The translations under genes and the position numbers were made by a program. A DNA stretch of 64,000 bases from an uncultured bacterium (GTDB taxonomy: Bacteria > Hydrogenedentota > Hydrogenedentia > Hydrogenedentales > CAILVY01): assembly GCA_937951485.1 (NCBI GenBank), contig CALEDJ010000051.1:1-64000 (forward strand), in the 5' to 3' direction. The notes beneath the pieces were generated by a model. The model saw nothing but the letters and a program-made list of their open reading frames with translations. It made no database searches and had not been told where the DNA came from. Positions within the stretch are counted from its first letter, which is position 1. Every line of letters begins with the position of its first letter. Positions 33,435 through 42,773 of this stretch are shown here, piece after piece.

Positions 33435-35834
33435 ATGGGAGAACAGGGAAATCCGGATCAGGCAGTTCCCGAAAATGATTCACGGGGCGTGGAAGAGGCG
33501 TCATTGCGCACCGTTCAAGGGGGACAGGAAGACATGTTTCGCCAACTCTGCGAAAACAGCGCGGATTGCATCATGCGCTATGACACCGCGGGCCGCTTCC
33601 TCTATGTCAACAGTGCTTGCGCGGCCAACGCGGGCTTTCCCCCGCAGGACATGATCGGCAAGACTTACCGGGAATTGGGATTTCCGTCGGACTTATGCGA
33701 TGTGCTGGAGCGCGCCATCGAAAAAGTCGTGGAAACCGGCGCGCCTCAACGGGAACAGTTTTCGTTTCATGGCCCGTTGGGCCGGGTCATCATGGACTGG
33801 CGCGGCGTGCCGGAGTTCGCGCCGGATGGCCGCTGTATTTCCGTGCTGGGCATGAACCGCGACATCACGGCGCTGAAGGAAGTCGAGCGGCGGCTGCGGG
33901 AAAGCCGTCGCATTCTGGAAATGCTCCTGAGCAACCTGCCGGGCATGGCCTACCGCTGCCGAAACGATGCGGACTGGTCCATGGAATTCGTCAGCGAGGG
34001 CTGTCTGGAACTGACCGGCTATCCCCCCGAAGCGATCATTGACAATCGCGACATCAGTTATGCGCAGATGATCTTGCCTGAAGACCGGGCCGCCGTTTGG
34101 GGCGCCGTCCAGAAAGGCATCAACACAAAACGCCCGTTCGTGATGGATTACCGCATCCGCACGGCGCAGGGCGAGGAGAAATGGGTCTGGGAGAAGGGCC
34201 GGGGCGTCTATGACGAGTCCGGACGCCTCGTCGCGCTGGAAGGATTTATCACAGACATCACTGAACTGAAGCGCACTGAAATGGCGTTGCGCGAAAGCGA
34301 AGACCGGCTCATGATGGCGCTGGATGGCGGCAAACTCAGTGTCTGGGATTGGGATTTGGCGTCCGGCAAGGTGATTTGGGAGGGGTGGCATGAGCGGCTC
34401 TTCGGGGTGGAGATTGGCGCGTTTGAGGATACTTTCGACCGGTTGGTTCTGGCAGTGCATTCAGAGGATCGGGCTGCGCTTCTGGAAAAGATGGAACAGG
34501 CCAGGGCGGTTGGAGAGCCTTTTCAACAGGAGTGCCGCGTGATATGGCCCGACGGCACCATCCATTGGCTGGGCTTGACAGGTGTTTTCCGGCGTGACGC
34601 CGCCGGCACGCCTGTGCGGATGGTCGGCGTGGCCATGGATATCACGGAACGCAAAGAGGCCGAGGCAGAACGGAGGATGCTGGAGGAGAAGATGCAGCAT
34701 GCGCAGAAACTGGAATCGCTCGGCTTGATGGCCGGCGGCATTGCCCACGATTTCAACAACCTGCTCATGGGCATCCTCGGCAATGCCGACATTGCCCTGG
34801 ATGAACTGCCTCCCAGTTCGCCTGCGCGCAACAGCATCCTTGAAATCGAGACAGCAGCCAGGCGCGCCGCCGAACTGACCCGCCAGATGCTGGCCTACTC
34901 CGGCAAAGGCCGATTCGTCATTGAACCCCTGTCATTGAACAGCCTGATCGAGGAGATGGCGCACCTGCTCGAAATCTCCATTTCCAAGAAAGTGGCGATG
35001 AAATGTCATTTCGCGCAGGATATGCCGATGGTGCGCGGCGATGCCTCACAACTTCGCCAGATCGTCATGAACCTTATCACCAACGCCTCCGAATCCATCG
35101 GCGACAAAAGCGGCGTCATCTCTGTTCGCACCGGCGTGATGCACTGCGACCGCGCCTATCTCGCGGGCACCTACCTGACCGACGAATTGTCGGATGGGAC
35201 CTACGCCTATTTTGAGGTTTCGGACACCGGCAGCGGCATGACCGCGGATACCGTCGCCAAGATTTTCGATCCCTTCTTCACCACCAAATTCACCGGGCGC
35301 GGCCTGGGCCTCGCCGCCGTTCTGGGCATCGTCCGCAGCCACAAGGGCGCTATCAAGGTGTACAGCGAACCGGGACGCGGCACCACGTTCAAAGTGTTGT
35401 TGCCCGCAATGGAACAACCAGTGCCCGCACCGCGCACCGAATCACCAGTCGGCAACCAGTTGTCGCACGGCAGCGGCGCCATTCTCCTGGTGGACGACGA
35501 GGAGGTGGTTCGCAACGTGGGCCGCCGCATGCTCGAGCGCGCGGGATTCGAGGTCATAACGGCCGAAGACGGGGAAGAGGCCATCCAGGTCTTCCGCGCC
35601 CATGCCGATGAAATCCGTTGCATCATTCTAGATCTCACCATGCCGCATATGGACGGCGCTCAGGCCTTCAGCGAACTGCGACGCATCCGAAAGGACACGC
35701 CCATTATCCTCTCCAGCGGATACGATGAGCAGGAGGTGATGGAAGGCTTCGCCGGGAAAAACGTCGCCGGATTCATCCAGAAACCATATCAGGCCGCGCG
35801 GCTGCTCTCCAAGATCAAAGAGGTGCTGGGATAG
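33435..35834 (+). CDS. Hybrid sensor histidine kinase with three PAS domains and a receiver
   Basis: The protein has about 799 residues and no membrane segment, so it is a cytoplasmic sensor. Three PAS/PAC units lie near residues 30-150, 155-285 and 290-415 (NRDITALKEVE, ITDITELKRTE, AMDITERKEAE mark their ends). The HisKA domain has phospho-accepting H438 in MAGGIAHDFNNLLMG. The ATPase N box is QIVMNLITNASESIG, followed by DTGSGM and GRGLGLAAVLG. The receiver's phosphorylatable D733 is in CIILDLTMPHMDG. This domain order is common in environmental bacteria, but the signal is unknown and no partner regulator is adjacent. ATG 33435 has AAAGGA 8 bases upstream; ATG 33408 is a possible alternative. 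Confidence 0.92.
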   Translation: MGEQGNPDQAVPENDSRGVEEASLRTVQGGQEDMFRQLCENSADCIMRYDTAGRFLYVNSACAANAGFPPQDMIGKTYRELGFPSDLCDVLERAIEKVVETGAPQREQFSFHGPLGRVIMDWRGVPEFAPDGRCISVLGMNRDITALKEVERRLRESRRILEMLLSNLPGMAYRCRNDADWSMEFVSEGCLELTGYPPEAIIDNRDISYAQMILPEDRAAVWGAVQKGINTKRPFVMDYRIRTAQGEEKWVWEKGRGVYDESGRLVALEGFITDITELKRTEMALRESEDRLMMALDGGKLSVWDWDLASGKVIWEGWHERLFGVEIGAFEDTFDRLVLAVHSEDRAALLEKMEQARAVGEPFQQECRVIWPDGTIHWLGLTGVFRRDAAGTPVRMVGVAMDITERKEAEAERRMLEEKMQHAQKLESLGLMAGGIAHDFNNLLMGILGNADIALDELPPSSPARNSILEIETAARRAAELTRQMLAYSGKGRFVIEPLSLNSLIEEMAHLLEISISKKVAMKCHFAQDMPMVRGDASQLRQIVMNLITNASESIGDKSGVISVRTGVMHCDRAYLAGTYLTDELSDGTYAYFEVSDTGSGMTADTVAKIFDPFFTTKFTGRGLGLAAVLGIVRSHKGAIKVYSEPGRGTTFKVLLPAMEQPVPAPRTESPVGNQLSHGSGAILLVDDEEVVRNVGRRMLERAGFEVITAEDGEEAIQVFRAHADEIRCIILDLTMPHMDGAQAFSELRRIRKDTPIILSSGYDEQEVMEGFAGKNVAGFIQKPYQAARLLSKIKEVLG

Positions 35835-35950
35835 CGCATTTTTCAACGGTTTAACGGAATGGCGTGAATTGTCGGGAGCAGTGTCTGTTTTACCGATGTG
35901 CGTCGCACCGGGCGCATCGCGATGGGGGAACCGCCACTGTGCCCGGATGG

Positions 35951-37306
35951 TTACGCCGGCCGACGCGCATAGGGCAGCGTCCATGGGGCGCGGTAATGCG
36001 CGCCCACGAGACGGTCCGCCTCAGGATTGCCCCCAGCCCGCTCGTTCTCCACGTCCCAGTGGACCTCGCTGCGGGAGCGGAAGGCGAGGTTGCCAAGATG
36101 CGCGATGGTGGAGACGTAGTGTCCGATTTCCAGATTCTCGACCGGCTGCTCGCGCGACTTCACGCACTCCAGGAAATTGCGCACATGCGCGGGCCGCGCA
36201 TCGCGGCCCGGCGCGCCCTTGATAGCCTCCAGGGTCTTCTTCTTCGGTTCCGGGGTGAGTTCCCATCCGCCCTCATCCACGATCAAGGTGCCTTCGCTGC
36301 CGCTGAAGAGCATACCGTGGGGCTTGTTCCCCGGCCCGATGCCGCCAAGGGTCTGGTGCTCGAAAATCAGGGTATATTCCGGAAAGTCATACACGGTCGC
36401 CTGGGTATCCGGCGTTTCACTGTTGTCGTCCGTAACCCGCTTGCCGCCCATGGAACTGACGCGCACCGGCGGTTCCGTGCCCATTGCCCACAGACAAATG
36501 TTGAGCAGATGCACGCCCCAGTCCGTCATCAGGCCGCCGGCATAATCCCAGAACCATCTGAAATTGAAATGGAAACGGTTGGGATTGAAGGGACGCTTTG
36601 GCGCGGGGCCGAGCCACATGTCGTAATCCACGCCCGGGGGCGGGTCGCTGTCGGGCGGATTGCCGATGCCGCCGACCCAGTCGAGGTAAGCCCACGCGCG
36701 GACCATGCGCACCTTCCCCAATTTTCCGGACCGCACGAACTCCACTGCTTCGCGGTAGTGTGTCCCGCTGCGCCACTGGGTGCCCATCTGGACGATGCGC
36801 TGGTTGGCGCGGGCCGCTTCGAGCATGGCGCGGCCTTCGTCAATGCACATGCCCAGCGGCTTCTCGACGTACACGTCCTTGCCCGCCTGGCAGGCGTAGA
36901 TCGTGGGCAGCGCATGCCAGTGATCGGGCGTCGCCACCAGCACCACATCCACGTCGCTGCGGTCAATGACCCGCCGGAAGTCCTTTACGGTGTCCGGCGC
37001 GTGGCCGCGCTGGGCTTCAACCAGTCTGGCAACCTGCGCGATCATCGCGTCGTCAATGTCGCAGATCACCGGGCAGTCCACTTCGGGATTCAAGAAGAAG
37101 GTGGACAGGTCCGCCTTGGAGATGCCGCCGCATCCGATGAGGCCGACGCGGACCTTCTCGCTGGGCGGGGTCTGCGCCGCCGCGCGGCGCGCCTGTGCGA
37201 GCGTCGCGGCGCTCAAGACCGGCCCGGCCGCCATCGCCAGCGCGGAATGTTGCAGAAAAAACCGGCGCGAAATCGGCGCTTTACCCTGCTTCTCTTCTGT
37301 ATCCAT
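35951..37306 (-). CDS. Tat-exported Gfo/Idh/MocA family oxidoreductase
   Basis: The 451-residue protein has a Tat-type leader, SRRFFLQHSALAMAAG. The NAD-binding N-terminal half shows VRVGLIGCGGISKADL and ends with the conserved DVYVEKPLGMCIDEG, including the E-K-P lysine. The C-terminal half (WDYAGGLMTDWGVHLLNICL) has the D-W-G-x-H motif of planctomycete-type members. Such exported enzymes are thought to act on sugars or glycosides with a carried cofactor. A GTCC repeat lies between its start and the CoA-transferase gene. GAGAGG precedes the ATG by 8 bases. The substrate is unknown. Confidence 0.88.
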   Translation of the reverse strand: MDTEEKQGKAPISRRFFLQHSALAMAAGPVLSAATLAQARRAAAQTPPSEKVRVGLIGCGGISKADLSTFFLNPEVDCPVICDIDDAMIAQVARLVEAQRGHAPDTVKDFRRVIDRSDVDVVLVATPDHWHALPTIYACQAGKDVYVEKPLGMCIDEGRAMLEAARANQRIVQMGTQWRSGTHYREAVEFVRSGKLGKVRMVRAWAYLDWVGGIGNPPDSDPPPGVDYDMWLGPAPKRPFNPNRFHFNFRWFWDYAGGLMTDWGVHLLNICLWAMGTEPPVRVSSMGGKRVTDDNSETPDTQATVYDFPEYTLIFEHQTLGGIGPGNKPHGMLFSGSEGTLIVDEGGWELTPEPKKKTLEAIKGAPGRDARPAHVRNFLECVKSREQPVENLEIGHYVSTIAHLGNLAFRSRSEVHWDVENERAGGNPEADRLVGAHYRAPWTLPYARRPA

Positions 37307-37403
37307 GGGTTAATCCTCTCTTTTTCAGGCCCCGGCTGCCATGTCCGCCAACCCGCAGCATTGGGAACTCTTCCACACCAGGTCCGTTGTTGATTCTCCG
37401 GCC

Positions 37404-37449
37404 GTCCGCCCCGTCCGACTTGTCCGACCTGTCCGCCCCGTCCAACTTC
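37404..37449. repeat. 9-bp GTCC minisatellite upstream of the Gfo/Idh gene
   Basis: GTCC recurs at 37404, 37413, 37422, 37431 and 37440, exactly nine bases apart (GTCCGCCCC, GTCCGACTT, GTCCGACCT and so on). It sits about 100 bases before the leftward Gfo/Idh start and just past the CoA-transferase stop. Confidence 0.8.
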
Positions 37450-37457
37450 TCCCTTGG

Positions 37458-39158
37458 TCACTCAGGAAACGTCAATTTGAAATTCTCACCCGTGATGACA
37501 GACCGGTCCACCACGGGGACATCGCCGCTTTCCGGCAGCACGACCTTCATGGGGACGGCGTCCACAATGTCGTGGCGCACGTCAACGCCGGGCATCACGC
37601 GGATCAGTTCCATGCCTCGCGGTGTGAGTTGGAACGCGCCCACATGGGTCACGTAGAAGACCTTCTTGCCGCGGCGCAGGGCTTCCTGCCCGTTGAAGGT
37701 GATCTCGTCCACCCGATCCACGAATTTCGGCTTGCCGGGATTGACCACGCGCATCCTGCCGTTCTCCAGCACGATCTCCGCGCGGTCTCCCCAGGAACCG
37801 ACGAAGAAGCAGTTTTGCGCGCAGGTGGTGATGTCAATGAAGCCGCCGGGGCCGACATAGTTGATCGGGCCATCGCCCCGCTTGGACACGTTGATGTTGC
37901 CCGCACTGTCCGCCTGCAGAATGCCGAGGATGGCGCCGTCCAGATGCTGGTACATGCGGCGGAAAACCTCGGCGGAAGAGACGATCTCCGTGGGATTGAT
38001 CGCCGCGCCGAAGAAGATGCCCGGCGCGGCCAGCCCGCCAAGGACACCGCTTTCGGTGATCAGGGTGATATGCTCCATGGCGCCGCTTTCGTGCAGGAGC
38101 CGGGAGACTTCCTCAGGCAATCCGACGCCGATGTCCACCACCCCGCCTTTCGGAAAGTTTTCCACGAAAATGGCGGCGGCCAGGCGCGCCAGCGCGAAAT
38201 CCACCGGCGAGCGTTTCGGCGTTACCCCCACCAGGCGGTTGATGAAGCGCACCCGCTCGATTCCCTCCTCAATGCTCATGTCGCTTTCGAGCGTCATAAA
38301 GCGCCACGGCTTGTGGTGATACACGCCGCCCGTCTGCTCGGTCCATTTGTAGTAGACCACCGCATCCACGTCTTCGGCGGGAATCCAGATGTCATCGTAG
38401 CCTTCCTCGACGATTTTGCCGACATTGGCAATAACCACGCCGTTGTTGCGGCGGGCGGCCCGCACCAATTCACGGCTTTCGGCCACCATGATGCAGCCGC
38501 GCCGGTAGATGTTGCCCTTGCGGTCGGCGGCGGGCATGTTGAAGATGGCCACATCCACCTTGGGGATGGTATAGCGCAGTTTGCCGTCCTCCACCGTCAC
38601 CAGTTGGGGCGCGCCGGCACCGGCTACCGGCGATCCGCGCCCGGTGCGCGGATCCACAAAAGTGCCGATGCCTGTTTCCGTTATAATGCTGTTTTCGCCT
38701 TCGCCCATTGCGGCAAAAAGCAGCGCGATAATGCCCTGTGGGATACATTGCAGTTCCAGTTTGCCCGCGTCCGCGAGTCGCAGCATCGCTTTGAAGGTTT
38801 CGGTATGGCCGGTGATCAGGCGCGTGCACAGGCCGTCCTGCCCCAGTTCCTCCAAGGTGCCCGGGACCCTGCCGCGCCCGCCAATGCCGCCCAACGTCAC
38901 GAGGGTCAAATCGCGCGGGGCGCCTGTTTCTTCAAAAAGTTCCCGGATGGCCCAGTAAATGATGGACGGCCGATGATTGGCCGCCAGACCCGACAGGCCC
39001 ACCACGGACCCGTTCTTGATCAGTTTCACGGCGTCGCGCGGCCCCATGAACCTGGGGTTGCCCGGCACCGTGTAGCGGTAATGCGTGTCGCGCTTGTCCC
39101 AAGTCAGCCGCCACTTGATGAAATTGTAGAACAGGTTCGCCTTGGTGAACAGATTCAT
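37458..39158 (-). CDS. Family I acyl-CoA:carboxylate CoA-transferase (YdiF/propionate CoA-transferase type)
   Basis: This 566-residue protein fuses the alpha and beta subunit domains, as in YdiF and propionate CoA-transferase. The alpha half has SVVGLSGLAANHRPS, GGIGGRGRVPGTLEELG and PVAGAGAPQLVTV. The beta half carries the catalytic glutamate E369 in the ITESGVLGG motif, then GGFIDITTCAQNCFFVG. It likely moves CoA between short-chain acids such as acetate, propionate or 3-oxoacids. GGGAG lies 7 bases before the start. It stands alone between unrelated genes, so the pathway is not fixed by context. Confidence 0.9.
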   Translation of the reverse strand: MNLFTKANLFYNFIKWRLTWDKRDTHYRYTVPGNPRFMGPRDAVKLIKNGSVVGLSGLAANHRPSIIYWAIRELFEETGAPRDLTLVTLGGIGGRGRVPGTLEELGQDGLCTRLITGHTETFKAMLRLADAGKLELQCIPQGIIALLFAAMGEGENSIITETGIGTFVDPRTGRGSPVAGAGAPQLVTVEDGKLRYTIPKVDVAIFNMPAADRKGNIYRRGCIMVAESRELVRAARRNNGVVIANVGKIVEEGYDDIWIPAEDVDAVVYYKWTEQTGGVYHHKPWRFMTLESDMSIEEGIERVRFINRLVGVTPKRSPVDFALARLAAAIFVENFPKGGVVDIGVGLPEEVSRLLHESGAMEHITLITESGVLGGLAAPGIFFGAAINPTEIVSSAEVFRRMYQHLDGAILGILQADSAGNINVSKRGDGPINYVGPGGFIDITTCAQNCFFVGSWGDRAEIVLENGRMRVVNPGKPKFVDRVDEITFNGQEALRRGKKVFYVTHVGAFQLTPRGMELIRVMPGVDVRHDIVDAVPMKVVLPESGDVPVVDRSVITGENFKLTFPE

Positions 39159-39467
39159 GACAGACTCCCTCTTTCTTCTTGTCGCATTTATCGCCCTTCA
39201 CACCGCCGGCATCGGGCGCTGTTACAGCACACCACAAAACCTTCCTGTTGCTGCATACGCCGTCCCCGCCACGGCTTCCAGTATAACGGCAATCCGCCCG
39301 CGATTTCCCGCGCGTGCCGGGGGACTTTCTCCCGCATATTCTTTTCTCTCCATGCCCCACAGCGAATCCTGTGACTTGGCGTTGATTTCGTTTCCACCGG
39401 TATCAATCAAAGACATTTATGAGGTTTCAGTCCGGCCCTGCGCAACCTGAGGGGGCCGCATATCGCG
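39159..39467. other. Intergenic region without a recognisable gene
   Basis: I saw no supported gene, repeat or RNA here. It should hold the promoter of the leftward CoA-transferase gene, but no convincing hexamers were found. Confidence 0.4.
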
Positions 39468-40841
39468 TTATTCGCGGTCCCATTTAAGTATCCAGGGGTC
39501 CTTCGTGCGCTCCTGGAAGGCGCGCAATTTCTGCTGAAGTTCGGCGAGAAGTTCAGCGTGTGCCGGGTCATCCGCGAGATTGACGACTTCATCGGGGTCG
39601 GCATCGAGGTCATAGAGTTCAAAGCGGGGCCGGTGGATGTAGGCATCCACGCTGCGTTTGCCGTAGTGGCTCAAGCCGCGCTGCATGACGGCCTGCCAGG
39701 TTTTCGAGTTCCAGAGGTCTGACGCAAAGGGATAGGGCAGCCCGTGGGCGATATTCCAGATGAGTTTATGGCGTCGCGTACGCACCATGCGCATGGGGTA
39801 GTACATGGTCACTTCATGGAAGATGTGCGAGGCATAGATTTCGTCCCAATCCTCCGCGGGGTCCGCACCCTGGAGGATGCTCCGGAACGAACGCCCCTGG
39901 AATTGCGGATTCCCGGGCGTCGCCCCGGCGCAGTCGATCAGCGTCGGCGTGATGTCGGCAAAGGAAATCATCGCATCGCTTGTGACGCCATGCAGCGCGC
40001 TTGCCGGGTCGCGCACGACACAGGGCAGGCGCAATCCCGGTTCATAGACCGTCGTTTTTGCGCCGGGGAACGGGGCGCCGTTGTCGGAGACATACACCAT
40101 CACGGTGTTGTCCCAGCGTCCCGTCTCTTTCAGGATTTCGATCAGTCGCAGCAGTCCCTGATCCGCCCGCTCGATGGAGGCGAGATACTCCGCCAGTTCC
40201 TCGCGGCATTCGGGGATATCCGGCAGGTAATCCGGCACCGGCACGGCCTCCGGCGAGACGGGCGACGCGCCGTCGCGGTGGAAGGGACGGTGCGGCTCGA
40301 CGGTGTTGAAGTTGAGGAAGAAGGGCCGGTCATCGTTCGCCGCGATGAACGGGCGCACGGCCTCCGCCATCTTGTCGGGCGCCATCACCTTGATATATTC
40401 ATCGAAATGGTAGGCCGGTTCCGGGCGCACATGGTATTTCCCGGCGCAGAGGCTGCGGTAGCCCGCATCCCGCAGAAGATTGGGCAGGCTCCGCACATTC
40501 TCGAAGGAGGCGAAGTTGTGTTTGGCGTGCGCGAGACCATACTGTCCGTTGGCGTGCGTGTGCATGCCGGTCAACAGCACCGACCGACTGGGACTGCACG
40601 ACGCGCAGACGCAACAGGCGCTGGTAAAGCGCACGCCTTCGGCGGCCAGCGTGTCGAGGCCCGGCGTGCGCGCCAATGGATGCCCGTAGCACCCCGCGTC
40701 GTTCGTTCCCTGATCATCGGTGATGTAGAGAACAATGTTGGGTCGCTTTTCGCCTGCATCGGCGGCGGCGGTATTCGACCGGGCCGCCATCGTCAACGCC
40801 CCGGCCACGCCCGCCGTCTTGAGAAAAGTTCTGCGTTCCAT
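39468..40841 (-). CDS. Tat-exported sulfatase (family S1)
   Basis: The protein has about 457 residues. The true start is MERRTFLKTAGVAGALTMAA at 40841, a Tat-type leader; the longer ORF to 41252 overlaps the DUF1080 gene in another frame. The formylglycine motif is C82-S-P-S-R (CASCSPSRSVLLTG). Metal-binding YITDDQGTNDAGCYG, LCAGKYH and VYVSDNGAPFPGAKT follow. It starts 12 bases after the DUF1080 stop, so the two are cotranscribed. An exported sulfatase next to a putative glycan hydrolase suggests breakdown of sulfated glycans. A formylglycine-generating enzyme must be supplied elsewhere. Confidence 0.88.
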   Translation of the reverse strand: MERRTFLKTAGVAGALTMAARSNTAAADAGEKRPNIVLYITDDQGTNDAGCYGHPLARTPGLDTLAAEGVRFTSACCVCASCSPSRSVLLTGMHTHANGQYGLAHAKHNFASFENVRSLPNLLRDAGYRSLCAGKYHVRPEPAYHFDEYIKVMAPDKMAEAVRPFIAANDDRPFFLNFNTVEPHRPFHRDGASPVSPEAVPVPDYLPDIPECREELAEYLASIERADQGLLRLIEILKETGRWDNTVMVYVSDNGAPFPGAKTTVYEPGLRLPCVVRDPASALHGVTSDAMISFADITPTLIDCAGATPGNPQFQGRSFRSILQGADPAEDWDEIYASHIFHEVTMYYPMRMVRTRRHKLIWNIAHGLPYPFASDLWNSKTWQAVMQRGLSHYGKRSVDAYIHRPRFELYDLDADPDEVVNLADDPAHAELLAELQQKLRAFQERTKDPWILKWDRE

Positions 40842-40852
40842 GCTTCGCTCTT

Positions 40853-41506
40853 CTATGTCGCCGGCGGATCGTCCTCCAGCGGTTCCAGCACAATATTGCG
40901 GAATTCGATGGGTGCGCCTTCGCTTTGCAGGCCGATGGCCCCTTTCGTCACCGTGCATTCCGTCGCCTGATTCTGCAGCACCCCGTTCACATACAGCGTG
41001 ATGCTGTCGTCCCGGCAGATGATTTCGTACTGGTTCCATTCGCCCGGCGGCTTCTCGCTCGATTTTTCCTTCTTCAGCACGCGGCGGTTGCTTTTGTCCG
41101 TGTGCTCCTTGAAAGTGGTCCCGCCGATCACCCAGATGTCGCCCGCGTGCTCGTGCTGCAACTGGGCCTCGATGGACTTCGGCCACACCACGTCTTCGCC
41201 CTGCACATGAAGAAGCACGCCGCTGTTGCCCGGTGCGCCGGGGAAGCGCCATTCCACGCGCAGGCGGTAGTTCTCGTACTCCTTCTCCGTGCGCATGTAG
41301 CCGACGGGCGTTCCGGTGCAGTGGATCACGCCGTCCTTGACCGACCAGGTGTCGGCGGGGTCCGCGTTCTCATCCGGCAGGAACAGTTTCCAGCCCGTGA
41401 AATCCTCTCCATTGAACAGCGCAACGGACTTCGAATCCGCCGCAACACCCGTCAACACGACGGCGATCAACGCGGCCGGCAACACGATTGTCAACATGCG
41501 TTTCAT
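40853..41506 (-). CDS. Secreted DUF1080 (3-keto-glycoside hydrolase type) protein
   Basis: The protein has 217 residues with a signal peptide (MLTIVLPAALIAVVLTGVAAD). AAGGAGG lies 7 bases before the ATG. The jelly-roll fold is shown by ALFNGEDFTGWKLF at the start, YENYRLRVEWRFPGAPGNSG, ECTVTKGAIGLQSEGAPIEF and a final FRNIVLEPL. DUF1080 members include 3-keto-disaccharide hydrolases. The adjoining sulfatase suggests a shared glycan substrate, but the enzymatic activity is inferred from family only. Confidence 0.88.
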   Translation of the reverse strand: MKRMLTIVLPAALIAVVLTGVAADSKSVALFNGEDFTGWKLFLPDENADPADTWSVKDGVIHCTGTPVGYMRTEKEYENYRLRVEWRFPGAPGNSGVLLHVQGEDVVWPKSIEAQLQHEHAGDIWVIGGTTFKEHTDKSNRRVLKKEKSSEKPPGEWNQYEIICRDDSITLYVNGVLQNQATECTVTKGAIGLQSEGAPIEFRNIVLEPLEDDPPAT

Positions 41507-41612
41507 TAACAGCCTCCTTCATGCCGCGCACGACGGCGATTGCGCATTCGAGCAAGAACCGCTTTTACGGCCGCCATCATGCCCGATTGCCCTGAATCCG
41601 CGCAAGCCATCC

Positions 41613-42773
41613 TTAATCAAGAGGCATTTGGGAAATGGGCATTCCTGACGCCAGCACCGTCCCTTCCCGGGCCAGGCGCCCGAAGGCGAGGACGCGTTCG
41701 TCGGGGGTTTCGGCATCAATATCGGCCATGACGACATCGCAGGGCGCAAGATCGCGGCGGATACGCAGCAGGTCTTCGCGGATGGCGTCGAGGGATTTGT
41801 TGTTCAGGTCAGTGGGTGTGTACATGACGGCGCGGCGGGCGCCGGGGCACAGGCGTCGCGCGCGGGCGAGGTCGGATTCGAGGCCCATGTCTATGTAGCC
41901 GAGAGGTTGAACGCCGGCATAGTCGTCAATATAGGGGTCAACATTCCACGCGCAGTTGTGGATGCCGAAGTGGTCGAAAGCGGCGGCGATGCGCCGGTCA
42001 AAGGGGAGCAGACGCTCGCGGTAAATCTCCGGCGATACCATGTTCACGAGGCAGTTGCTGACGGTGGCGTGGCGGACCAGGACGCCGGAGGCGCGCTGGC
42101 GTTCATAGACCAGCCGCATCCCGTCAATCATGGTCTGCGTGACCGCATCGAAGAGCTGGTGCGCCAATTCCGGATTGACAAGCACATCCGAGAGGATTTC
42201 CGGCCCCCGGATGCGGTAGGCATTGTTGAGCACACCCTGCCAGTTGATGTAGCCCTCGATGCGCCCGAAGCGCCGCTCGATGACATCCATCTGTTCCATA
42301 AGTTGCGCCATTACCGGCGCATTTGACAAAGAAGGCGGCGTGATTGCGGCAATCTGCTTTTCGGACAGATACGCATGTTTTGCGGCGGGCCAATTGTCGG
42401 GGTAATACTCGGCGGGGATGCCGTAGAGCATCGCCACTGTCAGCGCGCCATGCACGCCGTCCAGGGTGGCGCGGGCCGCGTCCGGGTCGCCGCCCAGACG
42501 CAACGCCGGGAAACGACGGTTGAGTTCCCGGCGCATGGACACGACGCATTCATGGCGATATATCGGATCGAGATGCCATCGTTCGGAAAAATCCACGCCG
42601 ATCCGGTCATGATACCAGCGCGGCGTGAAGCCGAATTCCACGCGCAGTTCGGGTTCCGTGCCATCGCAGGGGGTGCGCGTCGCCGGCGCGCCCGGCGCAA
42701 TGTAACTGCGCAGCTGCCCCGACAACGACGCTTTTCGATGCTCTTCTTCAGTTCCGGCTTTATTGTCGTTCAT
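41613..42773 (-). CDS. Uroporphyrinogen decarboxylase (URO-D) family protein
   Basis: The 386-residue protein has the URO-D fold signatures used by both HemE and corrinoid methyltransferases. MLYGIPAEYYPDN, EGYINWQGVLNNAYRIRG, a FDHFGIHNCAWNVDPYIDD strand-loop and DVVMADIDAETP lie in order. Residues for HemE substrate binding are not clear, and the lineage resembles the MtaA/CmuA-like relatives common in secondary metabolism of methyl groups. It overlaps the GT9 gene by 4 bases (ATGA), so they are coupled, an odd pairing. A role in heme synthesis is unlikely without partner genes; function is uncertain. Confidence 0.7.
   Translation of the reverse strand: MNDNKAGTEEEHRKASLSGQLRSYIAPGAPATRTPCDGTEPELRVEFGFTPRWYHDRIGVDFSERWHLDPIYRHECVVSMRRELNRRFPALRLGGDPDAARATLDGVHGALTVAMLYGIPAEYYPDNWPAAKHAYLSEKQIAAITPPSLSNAPVMAQLMEQMDVIERRFGRIEGYINWQGVLNNAYRIRGPEILSDVLVNPELAHQLFDAVTQTMIDGMRLVYERQRASGVLVRHATVSNCLVNMVSPEIYRERLLPFDRRIAAAFDHFGIHNCAWNVDPYIDDYAGVQPLGYIDMGLESDLARARRLCPGARRAVMYTPTDLNNKSLDAIREDLLRIRRDLAPCDVVMADIDAETPDERVLAFGRLAREGTVLASGMPISQMPLD

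Noticed and set aside
37341-39374. 677-codon ORF on the plus strand
   Set aside because: It lies opposite the CoA-transferase gene, which has clear family motifs; high GC makes the opposite frame open.
40842-41252. N-terminal extension of the sulfatase gene
   Set aside because: It overlaps DUF1080 in another frame and the Tat leader begins at 40841.
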